This document shows, piece by piece, positions 15,541 through 24,663 of a stretch of DNA of 49,454 bases. The notes under the pieces are model-generated. The model was not told the DNA's origin, did not search any database, and was given only the letters and a program-made list of their open reading frames with translations. Origin of the DNA: Chloroflexota bacterium (GTDB lineage Bacteria > Chloroflexota > Anaerolineae > Aggregatilineales > UBA2796); assembly GCA_021325095.1 (NCBI GenBank), contig JAJPHV010000126.1:1-49454 (forward strand), read 5' to 3'. How positions within the stretch are numbered: the stretch's first letter is position 1; the number at the start of each line of letters is the position of its first letter. A program made the position numbers and the translations under genes.

Positions 15541-16405
15541 TATCAACGGACGTCCGGTTGGCGAGGGTTATCCTACCTACATCATTGCCGAGATCGGCAT
15601 CAATCATAATGGTGATCTGGACATCGCCAAGAAGTTGATTGATACGGCAGTACTGGCCGGGTGCGATGCTGTCAAATTCCAGAAGCGCACCCCCGAACTG
15701 TGCGTGCCGCCGGAACAGCGCGATCTGTTGCGTGAGACGCCCTGGGGATTGATCACCTACCTGGACTATCGGTACAGGGTCGAATTTGGACAGACCGAAT
15801 ACGCAGAGATTGACCGCTATTGCCGGGAAAGAGGCATTGCCTGGTTTGCTTCGTGTTGGGACATTCCTTCCGTAGAATTCATCGAACAGTTTGACCCGGT
15901 CTGCTATAAGATCGCGTCGGCCTCGCTGACAGATGATGAACTGCTCCGGTGTATCAATGCGAAGGGCCGCCCGGTGATCCTCTCGACGGGCATGTCCACA
16001 ATGGACGAAATCACTCACGCGATGTCCCTCCTGGATCAGGAACGCCTGCTCATTGCCCACGCCACGAGCAGCTATCCTTGCAAACCGGAAGAACTCAATC
16101 TGCGAATGATTCCGACGCTGCACCAGATGTTCGACTCGCCAATCGGCTATTCGGGGCACGAAGTCGGCTTGCAGACGACCTATGCCGCTGTCGTCCTGGG
16201 GGCGTGTTTTGTGGAACGGCACATCACCCTGGATAGGGCGATGTGGGGTAGCGATCAGGCCGCCTCCCTTGAGCCTCAAGGGTTGCTGCGCCTGGTGCGC
16301 GATGTGCGGGTCATTGAGAAGTCAATGGGCGATGGCGTCAAACGGGTTTATGATAGTGAGTTGCCGTCTCGCAACAAACTGCGAAGGGTAGTCAAAGCCT
16401 CGTGA
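15524..16405 (+). CDS. neuB: Nonulosonic acid synthase without SAF domain
   Basis: Condenses phosphoenolpyruvate with a 6-carbon acetamido sugar (or its 6-phosphate) to form a nonulosonic acid. The 293 residues contain the NeuB TIM barrel: YIIAEIGINHNGD near the N-terminus, AVKFQKRTP, YKIASASLTD, STGMSTMDEI and GYSGHEVG near the end. The family normally continues into a C-terminal antifreeze-like SAF domain (total about 340-350 residues) that closes over the partner active site; it is absent here, and the stop overlaps the next start (GTGA), so this is not a recent frameshift. The start is the ATG at 15524, 17 bases before the end of neuA. Which sugar it makes is not resolved. Confidence 0.9.
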   Translation: MPKVININGRPVGEGYPTYIIAEIGINHNGDLDIAKKLIDTAVLAGCDAVKFQKRTPELCVPPEQRDLLRETPWGLITYLDYRYRVEFGQTEYAEIDRYCRERGIAWFASCWDIPSVEFIEQFDPVCYKIASASLTDDELLRCINAKGRPVILSTGMSTMDEITHAMSLLDQERLLIAHATSSYPCKPEELNLRMIPTLHQMFDSPIGYSGHEVGLQTTYAAVVLGACFVERHITLDRAMWGSDQAASLEPQGLLRLVRDVRVIEKSMGDGVKRVYDSELPSRNKLRRVVKAS

Positions 16406-17199
16406 CAAGATCGGTCTGTTACCTGCTCGGATCCGGCGCTTCCCTGAACGACCTGACCGTTGAGGAACGCGCTTACCTCAACAGTCACCCATATACCCTG
16501 GCCTTCAACAAGTACCTGCTCTTCTGGGATGTCGTCGGGATTGCTCCGACAGATTTCCTGATTCTGGATCGCCATTTCCCGTCGCACATCGTCTTTGTTC
16601 GCTCGTTGCAGATTGCACGTTCACTTCCTCGTAAAGTCAACCTGTACGCAGACGAGTTTTACGCCAAATATTGTGGGCGAAATGGTCTAGAGCTGCTGAA
16701 GGGCTTGCGAGCGCGTTTCATCCTTTGGCGACAAACGAAATACTGGCTTCCGCTTGACATCATCGGAAGTCCGGTTCAGTACTGCCATAACATCATAGAT
16801 AGCTCGCAGCCTTTCTCATGGGCCAGTTCGCTCGACGAACCGTTGTATTTTTATCGCGGTTCGCTGACGTCCGCGATCAACCTGGCGACGATCATCTATC
16901 CTGGTTGCGATATCAAGCTCCTGGGCGTTGATCTGTACTCAAACGACTATTTTTATGGGGATCGCATAGAGGCGTTTCCCGATCTGGTCGATAAGTACTA
17001 CAAGATCGGTCAGCAAGCTGGCAGACACCCCACCACTATCGATCTGTCCAATGTGGGTCGGCATCGTTCGATTCTGGATGTGATGCCGCAGGTGGTGGCG
17101 CATCTGCACTCTCTGGGTGTGTCACTCGCCTGTTGCAATCCGCGTAGCCTTCTGGTTACGGAAGGCATCTGTGAATATGCCCCGGTGATGGAGTCATGA
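16402..17199 (+). CDS. GT42-like (CstII-type) sialyl/nonulosonyltransferase candidate
   Basis: The 265 residues match the layout of Campylobacter CstII/CST-I sialyltransferases as I recall it. An N-terminal nucleotide loop VCYLLGSGASL (5-15) is followed by AFNKYLLFW with Asn36 where CstII has FRCNQ, YRGSLTSAINLA (151-162) where CstII has RITSG, KLLGVDLYSNDYF (172-184), VGRHRSILD (218-226) with His221 near the position of the CstII catalytic His, and LACCNPRSLLV (242-252) where CstII has LYCLCPNSLL. It starts with a GTG that overlaps the neuB stop (GTGA), so transfer of the activated nonulosonate is the natural role. A DUF115-type Rossmann protein is the main alternative. Confidence 0.55.
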   Translation: MTRSVCYLLGSGASLNDLTVEERAYLNSHPYTLAFNKYLLFWDVVGIAPTDFLILDRHFPSHIVFVRSLQIARSLPRKVNLYADEFYAKYCGRNGLELLKGLRARFILWRQTKYWLPLDIIGSPVQYCHNIIDSSQPFSWASSLDEPLYFYRGSLTSAINLATIIYPGCDIKLLGVDLYSNDYFYGDRIEAFPDLVDKYYKIGQQAGRHPTTIDLSNVGRHRSILDVMPQVVAHLHSLGVSLACCNPRSLLVTEGICEYAPVMES

Positions 17200-18035
17200 A
17201 CCGAATATCGCTACCTGTTGATCTTGGGAAAAAGGAATGGCTGCTCTCGTTGATGGTGGGCATATCCTTGATCGCCATAGCGCTTCTGATAGGATTAGCC
17301 AGCGGAGAATGGACTGCGGCAGGATCGATAACCTTCGGCGCGGGTGTGTTCTGGCTGACGTTGCTGACGCTTTTCGTCTTCCGCCGATTGCAGTCGGAGA
17401 TCAGGGCCGAAGCGAACCATATAGAAGCGACCATCGCCGTAACCAGCATTCTCAAGCCTCGGCGACCTCTGCCGCCATTCGGTGGGGCAGCGCTGGAAGC
17501 TGATACGGTGCGCGAACTTGTCGCGCTGCTCTTCCAGACGCGCCCTGGCTTGATTGTGGAGTGCGGTTCAGGACTATCGACCCTGATTACAGCCTACGTG
17601 TTGGAGCAGCTTGGGCAAGGCCACATTGTCTCCCTGGAACAGGGCGAGGGCTGGCACCATGTGACAAAAGGATACCTCGATCAGCATGGTCTGGCTTCCT
17701 ACGCAGATGTCGTCTACGCCCCTCTAAAGCGCCTGGATGGGCCTGTACTCGGCCAGTTTCAGTGGTACGATCCCACATGTCTGGCGCAATATCACGACAT
17801 CGATCTGCTCATTGTCGATGGCCCAACGGCCTGGGCTGATCCTGAAGCTCGTTATCCGGCTGTCCCCTTTCTTTGGGAAAAACTCTCCAACCATGCGGTA
17901 ATTTTCGTTGATGACACGAAGCGCCAGGGAGAGAGCCGTATCGTGGAACGTTGGCTTGCTCAGTATCCAGGCCAACTCCGCGTCGAAACGCGCGAGACTT
18001 CCAAGGGGCTGGCTTTGCTACGGGTCTCGAAATGA
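17196..18035 (+). CDS. Membrane-anchored class I methyltransferase-like protein
   Basis: The 279 residues begin with two membrane segments (about 14-35 and 42-63), then a short helix and a SAM-dependent methyltransferase fold: LIVECGSGLSTLITAYVL (motif I), IVSLEQGEGW and DLLIVDGPTA (motif IV region), ending VIFVDDTKRQGE. The start ATG overlaps the previous stop (ATGA). With the neighbouring nonulosonate genes it may O-methylate a sugar at the membrane face, but the substrate is unknown. The E-C-G-S-G form of motif I is seen in many glycan-locus methyltransferases. Confidence 0.7.
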   Translation: MNRISLPVDLGKKEWLLSLMVGISLIAIALLIGLASGEWTAAGSITFGAGVFWLTLLTLFVFRRLQSEIRAEANHIEATIAVTSILKPRRPLPPFGGAALEADTVRELVALLFQTRPGLIVECGSGLSTLITAYVLEQLGQGHIVSLEQGEGWHHVTKGYLDQHGLASYADVVYAPLKRLDGPVLGQFQWYDPTCLAQYHDIDLLIVDGPTAWADPEARYPAVPFLWEKLSNHAVIFVDDTKRQGESRIVERWLAQYPGQLRVETRETSKGLALLRVSK

Positions 18036-19264
18036 ATTCTGCTTCGGCCCACTCAATGGTTCCCATGCTGAAAAAGTTGCACAGGTATCTCAGGCTTCTA
18101 CAACCAGTCGTTAGCTTTCGCTTTCCGCACCCTGTGGTACTTCTTCACAGCGATGACTGGGGGCTGGGCGGGATACCCGACCAAGCGGTCTACGCTCGGC
18201 TTGATCAAAAGGGACTATCGACCTGGTGGTATCCTTTTGACAAACACTCGCTGGAAACGGCGCAGGATTTGCAGGAGCTATATGCCGTCCTGAACCAGCA
18301 TCACGATAGCCGAGGGTGCTGCCCGAGCGTTGTCTTCAATTTCATCCTGGCAAATGTCAACTTTGAAGAGACTGCTGCCAGCGGATTTCGCAAACTGGTT
18401 TTGCTGCCTTTATACGAGGGGTTCCCGGCCTCATGGCATAGACCCGGTTTATTGGAGGCATACCGACAGGGCATTGAAGCGAATCTGGTCTACCCGGCGC
18501 TTCATGGTCTGACACATTTCAATCTTCTGGCGGCGGAAACTGCCCTGGCCCAGAAGGGTGAACAGCGTTCGCAGCTCATTGCGCTCTATGAAGAAGGGGT
18601 ACCACAACTTTACTCGTATACGCCCTGGTTAGGCTACGAGTTCCGCGCTGGCGATGGCTTTCTGGCTGATGCATGGGCCACTTTCCAGCAACAGTCCCAA
18701 GTAATCACGCGAGCGATTGAGTTGTTCAAACATACCTTCGGGCATGAACCGACTTCCGCCTGCGCGCCAGGCTACAGAGCCAACGACGATACATTCCGCG
18801 CCTTTGCCCGGAGCGGCGTGCGCGTAGTTCAGGATGGCCCCAGCATTCGTGCTGCGCCATACTATGATCGATACGGGCTGCTACATTTGCCCCGCAACGT
18901 TGTACTTGAACCGGCTCTGGATAACACCCCCGATTTATTGGAACGTGCCCTCCAAGATGCAGAATACGCGATGGCGAGAAAATGGCCGGTTGTCGTCACC
19001 ATACACTCCATGAATTTCCAGTCCGCTCTCCATAGTGGTTCGAGCCGCACGTTGACGATGTTGGATGATTTTCTAACCACCCTGGAACAACGCCATGCAG
19101 ACCTGTGTTACATGCACGATGGCGATCTGCTTGACCTGATTGAAAGTTCTTCTCCGCGTGTACGTGGCGCGAACAGGGAACCTCTTATGCCCATTTCGGC
19201 TTACTGGTCGATGCAACCTGAAGCGCAACATGCAATCGGCCAGCATATCAGACGGTCTCGGTAG
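18032..19264 (+). CDS. Polysaccharide deacetylase-like protein (glycoside hydrolase/deacetylase superfamily)
   Basis: The 410 residues show the pieces of a NodB-like (β/α)7 barrel: VVLLHSDDW with Asp41/Asp42 as catalytic base and metal ligand, HGLTHFN with His158 and His162 in the metal-binding HxxxH arrangement, APGYRAND (245-252), and VVTIHSMNFQ late in the protein, where the family has its catalytic His motif. No signal peptide is seen, so it may act on lipid-linked intermediates or precursors in the cytoplasm. The start ATG at 18032 overlaps the preceding stop (ATGA). A larger protein with a similar central domain is at 25592. Confidence 0.7.
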   Translation: MNSASAHSMVPMLKKLHRYLRLLQPVVSFRFPHPVVLLHSDDWGLGGIPDQAVYARLDQKGLSTWWYPFDKHSLETAQDLQELYAVLNQHHDSRGCCPSVVFNFILANVNFEETAASGFRKLVLLPLYEGFPASWHRPGLLEAYRQGIEANLVYPALHGLTHFNLLAAETALAQKGEQRSQLIALYEEGVPQLYSYTPWLGYEFRAGDGFLADAWATFQQQSQVITRAIELFKHTFGHEPTSACAPGYRANDDTFRAFARSGVRVVQDGPSIRAAPYYDRYGLLHLPRNVVLEPALDNTPDLLERALQDAEYAMARKWPVVVTIHSMNFQSALHSGSSRTLTMLDDFLTTLEQRHADLCYMHDGDLLDLIESSSPRVRGANREPLMPISAYWSMQPEAQHAIGQHIRRSR

Positions 19265-19273
19265 GAGCCTGGA

Positions 19274-20353
19274 ATGTCGCCATCCAAGATTCGCATCCTG
19301 GCTCCACACTTCGTTGACGTGGACAATTTCAATGCGCAGAGTCTGAATTTAAGGGAAATTGCCACCCGCCTCGATCCCGGACGCTTTCAGTGCACAGCAT
19401 TCTATGCTCATGAGCCAGACTCGCGTCTCGTCGGGCTTCCTCATGTGCGGCTGCGGCGGATTCCCGAACGTCTGGGGTCCCTGGTCATGCTTGAGGAAAG
19501 TCTTCGTGGTTACAACATACTTTTCAATCCATCAATAAGTATGCGTTTCGTCGAGCTGTACTTTCGGCTGCCTGAATTGGTCAGGAAACGAACCGCAACA
19601 GTTCAATGGATTGAGGGCGTTATACGCGGCAATCTGGCTGACGCAGGCCCTGCCGTCCAGAGGAATTTCAATCGCTTCGGATGCAGATTGGATGCATATG
19701 TTGCTATCACAGATTATGTTGCACACACGAGTTTCGATGACTACGGGATCAAGGCAGAAACAGTCATTCCCATTGGGGTAGATGCGAAGACCTTTTCGCC
19801 AGTCCGGCGTGAAGCGCGTGACCGGATCAGAGTTCTGTTCGTAGGCCATTTGATAGAGCGAAAAGGCCCTGACCTGGTACTGGAAGCGGCCAAAGTCTTG
19901 CGCGATGTTGATTTCTGTCTGGTTGGTCGAGACCGGGGAAATTACCGGCAGACCCTGGAGCGAATCGTTCAAGATAACCAGCTAACCAATGTTTGCTTTT
20001 CTGACCCCATGCCGCAAGCCCAACTCGCCAGATTGATGGGAGAGCACGATATCCTGCTGCACCCGTCTCGGGTTGAAGGAATGCCCAAAGTTGTGGTTGA
20101 AGCAGCCGCCACAGGACTGCCCGCCGTTATTTTTGACGCCTATCGCGCTCCGGTAGTCGCTGACGGAATCACGGGTTACCAGGTGAAGACCTTCGAGGAA
20201 ATGCTGGCCCGGCTCAAACAACTTATCGAGGACGAGCCGTTGCGGCGTAAGATGGGTGAAGCAGCGGTCAAGTATGCCCATCAATTTGACTGGGATATTG
20301 TGGTGAAGCAATGGGAAGCTGTATTTCTGAAGGTGGCCTGTGCGCATTCTTGA
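19274..20353 (+). CDS. Family 4 glycosyltransferase
   Basis: A GT-B enzyme of 359 residues. The C-terminal half is a standard GT4 domain: RVLFVGHLIERKGPDLVLEA, the acceptor/donor loop HPSRVEGMPKVVVEA with the EX7E pair, and VVADGITGYQVKTFEEM. The N-terminal half is less conserved (LAPHFVDVDNFNAQSLNLRE). AGGAG at 19263-19267 precedes the ATG. It is the first of a run of GT4 genes and overlaps the next by 14 bases. Donor and acceptor are not predictable. Confidence 0.85.
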   Translation: MSPSKIRILAPHFVDVDNFNAQSLNLREIATRLDPGRFQCTAFYAHEPDSRLVGLPHVRLRRIPERLGSLVMLEESLRGYNILFNPSISMRFVELYFRLPELVRKRTATVQWIEGVIRGNLADAGPAVQRNFNRFGCRLDAYVAITDYVAHTSFDDYGIKAETVIPIGVDAKTFSPVRREARDRIRVLFVGHLIERKGPDLVLEAAKVLRDVDFCLVGRDRGNYRQTLERIVQDNQLTNVCFSDPMPQAQLARLMGEHDILLHPSRVEGMPKVVVEAAATGLPAVIFDAYRAPVVADGITGYQVKTFEEMLARLKQLIEDEPLRRKMGEAAVKYAHQFDWDIVVKQWEAVFLKVACAHS

Positions 20354-21602
20354 CCTTACTGCCATTTATCCCAGTCAAGCAATTGATTTCGAGGGGCGTT
20401 CTGTCGCATCGCTGAACCGGGCCTGGGCAGATGCCGGGTTGCAGGTGACCACGCTGGTTCTTCGGCAGTGGCTCCCTTACTGGGTCGCCAGACGCATCCC
20501 CGCCTATCACCACCTGGCCGTTTTGGACGGCATCACCGATGAGAAAGGGGTGAAGGTTGTTTGCAGCCATTATCCCCACCTGCCGCACGTACCCAGACTG
20601 CCTGAGCGGTTTCGCACTTCCTTGAACATTAACTTGATGGCAAAACGTGCCTTGAAGCTCTGTCGGCAATTGAATCTGGCGGGCGACCTGATCCATGCGG
20701 AAGGCATCATTGTCGGTCTGGCGGGCGCTGTCGTCGCCAAGCGCTTGGGCTTACCGTTGTTTATCACATTACGTGATGATCTGGGACATCTCATCTCCTC
20801 GCCTGAACAGGTCTCTGAACCGATCTATCAGCGCTTGTTTTCACAAACTGCCGCTTTTTTCTGCATCGGGCCAGCGCAAATGCATGACCTGCCGCAGCTT
20901 TTGCCTGCAACCAACCCACCTGAATCGGTTCTGGCTCCTAATGGAATTGATATTCAAACACTGCAAAGTCAGATTGCCCAATTCCCGCCTCATCGCGCTG
21001 AGTTTTCAGGGCGCATTGTCAGTGTGAGCAATTTGCACGCCCGTTGGAAGGGCATTCATGAAAATCTGTGGGCAATGCGCAAGCTCATAGAGCGGGGGAT
21101 CGCCGATTGGCACTACACCATCGTGGGCGATGGCCGCTACCGGCCTGAGCTGGAGCAAATGGTTCAAGAACTGGGATTGGGCGGGCACGTAACGTTTACG
21201 GGCGGCCTGCCTCACATTGAGGCCCTTCGCAAAATCTACGATGCGGACATTTTCTGTTTGCCCAGCTTCATGGAAGCCTTTGGGAATGTCTTTGCAGAAG
21301 CCGCGCTATGTGAGCGGCCCGCCATTGGCTGCCGCGACAATGGCCCGGAAATGATCATTAAAGAGGGCGAGACAGGGCTGCTGGTCGCACCACGCAATGT
21401 GGAGGAACTGGCAGATGCGCTGGCCTACCTGCTGGCCCATCCCGAAGAGGCACAACGCATGGGGAAAGCGGCTGCTCAACACATCCAGCAGTTCACCTGG
21501 GCGCGCACTGCTCAGATTTATAAGGACACTTTTCAAGAATTGGCTTCAGGCCCCAGGCTATCTGTGACTGTCGCCAATCTCAGCGGAGCGCTTCATGGCT
21601 AA
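20340..21602 (+). CDS. Family 4 glycosyltransferase
   Basis: The 420 residues begin MRILDLTAIYPSQAIDFEG and show the GT4 pattern: IVSVSNLHARWKGIHENLWA, YTIVGDGRYRPELEQM, PSFMEAFGNVFAEAALCE with EX7E, and ETGLLVAPRN. It is a paralogue of the gene at 23428: both have a WLPYWVARRIPAYH-type segment, a (S/I)SN-L start of the second domain and the GDG...GRLPH/GGLPH run. It starts at a GTG inside the previous gene and runs 8 bases into the next. Sugar specificity unknown. Confidence 0.87.
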   Translation: MRILDLTAIYPSQAIDFEGRSVASLNRAWADAGLQVTTLVLRQWLPYWVARRIPAYHHLAVLDGITDEKGVKVVCSHYPHLPHVPRLPERFRTSLNINLMAKRALKLCRQLNLAGDLIHAEGIIVGLAGAVVAKRLGLPLFITLRDDLGHLISSPEQVSEPIYQRLFSQTAAFFCIGPAQMHDLPQLLPATNPPESVLAPNGIDIQTLQSQIAQFPPHRAEFSGRIVSVSNLHARWKGIHENLWAMRKLIERGIADWHYTIVGDGRYRPELEQMVQELGLGGHVTFTGGLPHIEALRKIYDADIFCLPSFMEAFGNVFAEAALCERPAIGCRDNGPEMIIKEGETGLLVAPRNVEELADALAYLLAHPEEAQRMGKAAAQHIQQFTWARTAQIYKDTFQELASGPRLSVTVANLSGALHG

Positions 21603-23418
21603 AGACGCTCAAGTGCTGTTGCTGGACGACAAGACCGATCTGTCCGCTCTGGCTCGCCGAGAATGGGAAAACTATCGAGCCGTCATTTGCCTTTTCTGGA
21701 TAGCCCCATCCACACAGGCCCAACTGTCGGATAGGGCTGCCGCCCCTTGCTTCGGCCTGGCCGACATTATCGACAACGACCTGGTGGAATGGGGCCGGGA
21801 AACCTACAACCAGGTATCCAGGATCGTGCAGGATGGCCCGCGCTACGGAGACTTTTACTGCCGCGCCTACTTGATGGAAAAGCTGTACCACGAATGGCTG
21901 GCCGTAGAGCTGTTGAAAAGAACAATCGACTTTGTTGAATGCCTTCGCCAGCAATGGAATGTGCCAGCTATCCGCATTCAGGGTAATCTGCCACCGAATG
22001 TAGCGATGCTCTTGCTGGCCCTGCTGGGCAGCAAAGTTGGCTTGAGTTACCAGCCCATCGATACGCGCGAGCATCCAGCCACAGAGCGGGCCTCATTAGG
22101 GCGAGCGCTGCAAAAACGCTTGAGCGAAGTGATGCTCACCGGTAACAAAAAGATGTTTATCGGTGATGTTGTAAGCTGGCTGGACAAGACCTACTACTGG
22201 CACTGTCAATTTGGACATTGGCTGCCCAGGAAATTGCCATCTCCCGAAAACATCACGTTTTTCTCTTCGTATCTGAACAATTCTCGCACGTTGTCGAGCT
22301 TTGTCGATCTCATGCCCCAACCCGTGCAGTGGGTTTTGACCAACGAGTCTGCGCGGCAGGGTGTGCCAGCCGGGACAGAATACGTATGGCTCTGGCAGTT
22401 CTCGGATCGGGCCTTGCCGCATCAAGACGAGTTCCAGCCAGAAACCTCGGTTCTGGTCCCCTCGACTTCGGTAAGCCCCCCTTTGCTTCAAGCCTGGCTG
22501 GCACACAGTGAAGCCTGGGATAGCTGGCAAAAAGTGGAATTCGCTCTGCTGACCAACCTGACCCGCTGTTGGGAGGCGTATCTCGATCAGACGCGGCCAC
22601 GCCTGATCGTTACCGCCAATCAATGGGGGATCGAAGGGTGGTTCACACAGATTGCAAGGGCTAGAGGCATTCCGGTTCTACAACTCATGCACGGTGCAGT
22701 CGGCGACTATTTACACACAAAAACGCCCGTCGTGTCCGATAAGCTGATTGTTTGGGGTGATTTCTGGCGAGATCTCTGGCCGGAGGAAGAGCGCTCTCGT
22801 ATCCTGGTCTACAATCCCGGACAGCGATTTGCGCCCGTTGAACGCAAGCCTGACCGTCCTCGCCCATGTATCACGTTTTTCTCCTGGCCGCTCGACGAGG
22901 TCGCCTACTACAACCAATCGGAACTGCTCGATGGCCTGATCCACCTTTTCAACCGTCTTTTGGCGAGCCGAGACTGTGACCTGATTGTGCGCTTCCACCC
23001 GCGAGAAAACCCGGCCAGTTTTATACAACGGTGGCAACGGCTTTATGGCGCAATTCCAGATAACGTCTTGCTCAACAAAAACGAGCCGTTAGCCGACGTG
23101 CTGGCTCAGACAGATGTTGCCATCATGTTTCATTCTACCGTCATGTTGAATTGCCTCTCCAGCAACATTCCGGTCATCATTCCCGGTTGGACAGACTTTG
23201 GCTGGAACCAGGCGCTGGAGAATGTGGACGGCATCCATCTGGCCCGCGACTGGGAGAATCTCGAAGCCTGCCTGAACGCATGGCTTGAGCAACCTCCACA
23301 GTTTCCTGCCGAGACGTTTCAGCATTTCATCAGCCCAGCCGGATTGAATGAGGCGAAGTTTCGAGAGCTAACGCAACATCTGCTGACCACCGCCCAAAGC
23401 CATCACAGCCATCGCTAA
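21595..23418 (+). CDS. Large GT-B glycan biosynthesis protein (capsule/glycerophosphotransferase-like)
   Basis: The 607 residues have a poorly conserved N-terminal half and a C-terminal GT-B-like half: PRLIVTANQWGIEGWF, VLQLMHGAVGDYLHTKTPV with the His-Gly turn common to CDP-glycerol glycerophosphotransferases, Kdo and polysialyl transferases, SDKLIVWGDFW, LIVRFHPRENP, and DVAIMFHSTVMLNCLSSNIPVIIPGW as the likely donor-binding region. It may move a charged sugar or polyol phosphate, or a nonulosonate, but this is inference from fold class. It sits between two paralogous GT4 genes. No membrane segments. Confidence 0.55.
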   Translation: MAKDAQVLLLDDKTDLSALARREWENYRAVICLFWIAPSTQAQLSDRAAAPCFGLADIIDNDLVEWGRETYNQVSRIVQDGPRYGDFYCRAYLMEKLYHEWLAVELLKRTIDFVECLRQQWNVPAIRIQGNLPPNVAMLLLALLGSKVGLSYQPIDTREHPATERASLGRALQKRLSEVMLTGNKKMFIGDVVSWLDKTYYWHCQFGHWLPRKLPSPENITFFSSYLNNSRTLSSFVDLMPQPVQWVLTNESARQGVPAGTEYVWLWQFSDRALPHQDEFQPETSVLVPSTSVSPPLLQAWLAHSEAWDSWQKVEFALLTNLTRCWEAYLDQTRPRLIVTANQWGIEGWFTQIARARGIPVLQLMHGAVGDYLHTKTPVVSDKLIVWGDFWRDLWPEEERSRILVYNPGQRFAPVERKPDRPRPCITFFSWPLDEVAYYNQSELLDGLIHLFNRLLASRDCDLIVRFHPRENPASFIQRWQRLYGAIPDNVLLNKNEPLADVLAQTDVAIMFHSTVMLNCLSSNIPVIIPGWTDFGWNQALENVDGIHLARDWENLEACLNAWLEQPPQFPAETFQHFISPAGLNEAKFRELTQHLLTTAQSHHSHR

Positions 23419-23427
23419 GGATATACC

Positions 23428-24663
23428 TTGCGCGTATTAGTCCTGACGCCGGTCTATCCCTCACCTGGAAGTGTGTCGGAAGGCGTATTCAACGAACAAC
23501 ATGCGCTGGCGCTGGTCGCTGCCGGGGTCAGCGTCACGGTGATCGTGTGCAAACCGTGGCTGCCCGGTTTCATTGCCAGGCATTGGCCCAGGTATCACAG
23601 CATTGCGAGTCTGCCCAAACGGGAACAACGCGGGGAGATCACTATTCTGTACGCACGCTATCTGCACATCCCCGGTTATCGATGGCCTGGCGTAACGGTA
23701 CGGAGCTGTTCAAATGCCGTTCTTCGCGCCACTCAGCACTTATCGGCTCGGCGCTGGGACATCATCCAATGTCACAGTGAATGGCCGGTTGGTCTGGCAA
23801 TACCCTGGATCAAGGCTACGTTGAAGATTCCGGCTGTCATCACGATGCATATTCAGCTAGACCCGCCCCTTTTCAGGCAGCGCGCCGGGGCGCAGTTGCT
23901 GCAACGTATGGTCGCCGAGAGCGACGCCCTGGTATCGGTGGGCACCCCCTTGGTCCGGGACGCGAAACAGAACTGGTTGCCAGACAGGGCCGATGATTCC
24001 ATTCGCCTGATCCCGAATGGCGTCCCTCTGCCAGACACGCAGGTTCAGATACATGAGCCAAGTGGCGGGGAGAGGCTAAACCTGATCAGTATCAGTAATC
24101 TGGTGCCCATCAAGGGCATCGACTACACCTTGCGCGCGCTGGCGGCCTTGAAGGATGAAGGGCTGTTGCACTGGCAATACACGGTTGTAGGGGATGGGCC
24201 TGCCAGAAAAGACCTGGAAACGTTGGTTGCCAATCTCGGTATCGCGGCTCAGGTGAGGTTTGCGGGCCGCCTGCCACATGCTGAAGCTATGCGAGTTCTG
24301 GCACAATCAGACTTGTTTATTCTCCCCAGTTGGCAGGAGGCTTTCGGCGTGGTCTATCTGGAAGCGATGGCGCGCGGCATCCCCGCCATCGGCTGCAAAG
24401 GGCAGGGGGCTGAGGACATTATCCGGTCCGGCGTCGATGGCCTTCTGGTAGAGCCGCAATCGGTGCAGAGCGTAGTGGATGCCTTGCGCTCCGTGCTGAA
24501 TCACCCCGGGAAACTGGCAGCGTGGGGCACTCAGGCCCGGCAAAGGGCAACCGAATTCAGTTGGGACAGGAATGTACGCGCGTATCTCTCGCTCTATCAG
24601 GAACTAATGGCAGCCCACGCCAAACAACATGACAATCTGGCTCTCAGCGCGAAACTCTCGTGA
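23428..24663 (+). CDS. Family 4 glycosyltransferase
   Basis: The 411 residues start at a TTG (23428) with TAAGGA just upstream, giving MRVLVLTPVYPSPGSVSEGVF, a normal GT4 N-terminus. The second domain shows ISISNLVPIKGIDYTLRALA, YTVVGDGPARKDLE, PSWQEAFGVVYLEAMARG (EX7E) and VDGLLVEPQSVQS. It is related to the gene at 20340, and probably arose by duplication around the GT-B gene. Its stop overlaps the next start (GTGA). Confidence 0.88.
   Translation: MRVLVLTPVYPSPGSVSEGVFNEQHALALVAAGVSVTVIVCKPWLPGFIARHWPRYHSIASLPKREQRGEITILYARYLHIPGYRWPGVTVRSCSNAVLRATQHLSARRWDIIQCHSEWPVGLAIPWIKATLKIPAVITMHIQLDPPLFRQRAGAQLLQRMVAESDALVSVGTPLVRDAKQNWLPDRADDSIRLIPNGVPLPDTQVQIHEPSGGERLNLISISNLVPIKGIDYTLRALAALKDEGLLHWQYTVVGDGPARKDLETLVANLGIAAQVRFAGRLPHAEAMRVLAQSDLFILPSWQEAFGVVYLEAMARGIPAIGCKGQGAEDIIRSGVDGLLVEPQSVQSVVDALRSVLNHPGKLAAWGTQARQRATEFSWDRNVRAYLSLYQELMAAHAKQHDNLALSAKLS

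Noticed and set aside
15524..16405. NeuB shortened by a frameshift
   Set aside because: No SAF-like sequence in any frame downstream; the next gene starts in clean overlap and has its own conserved motifs.
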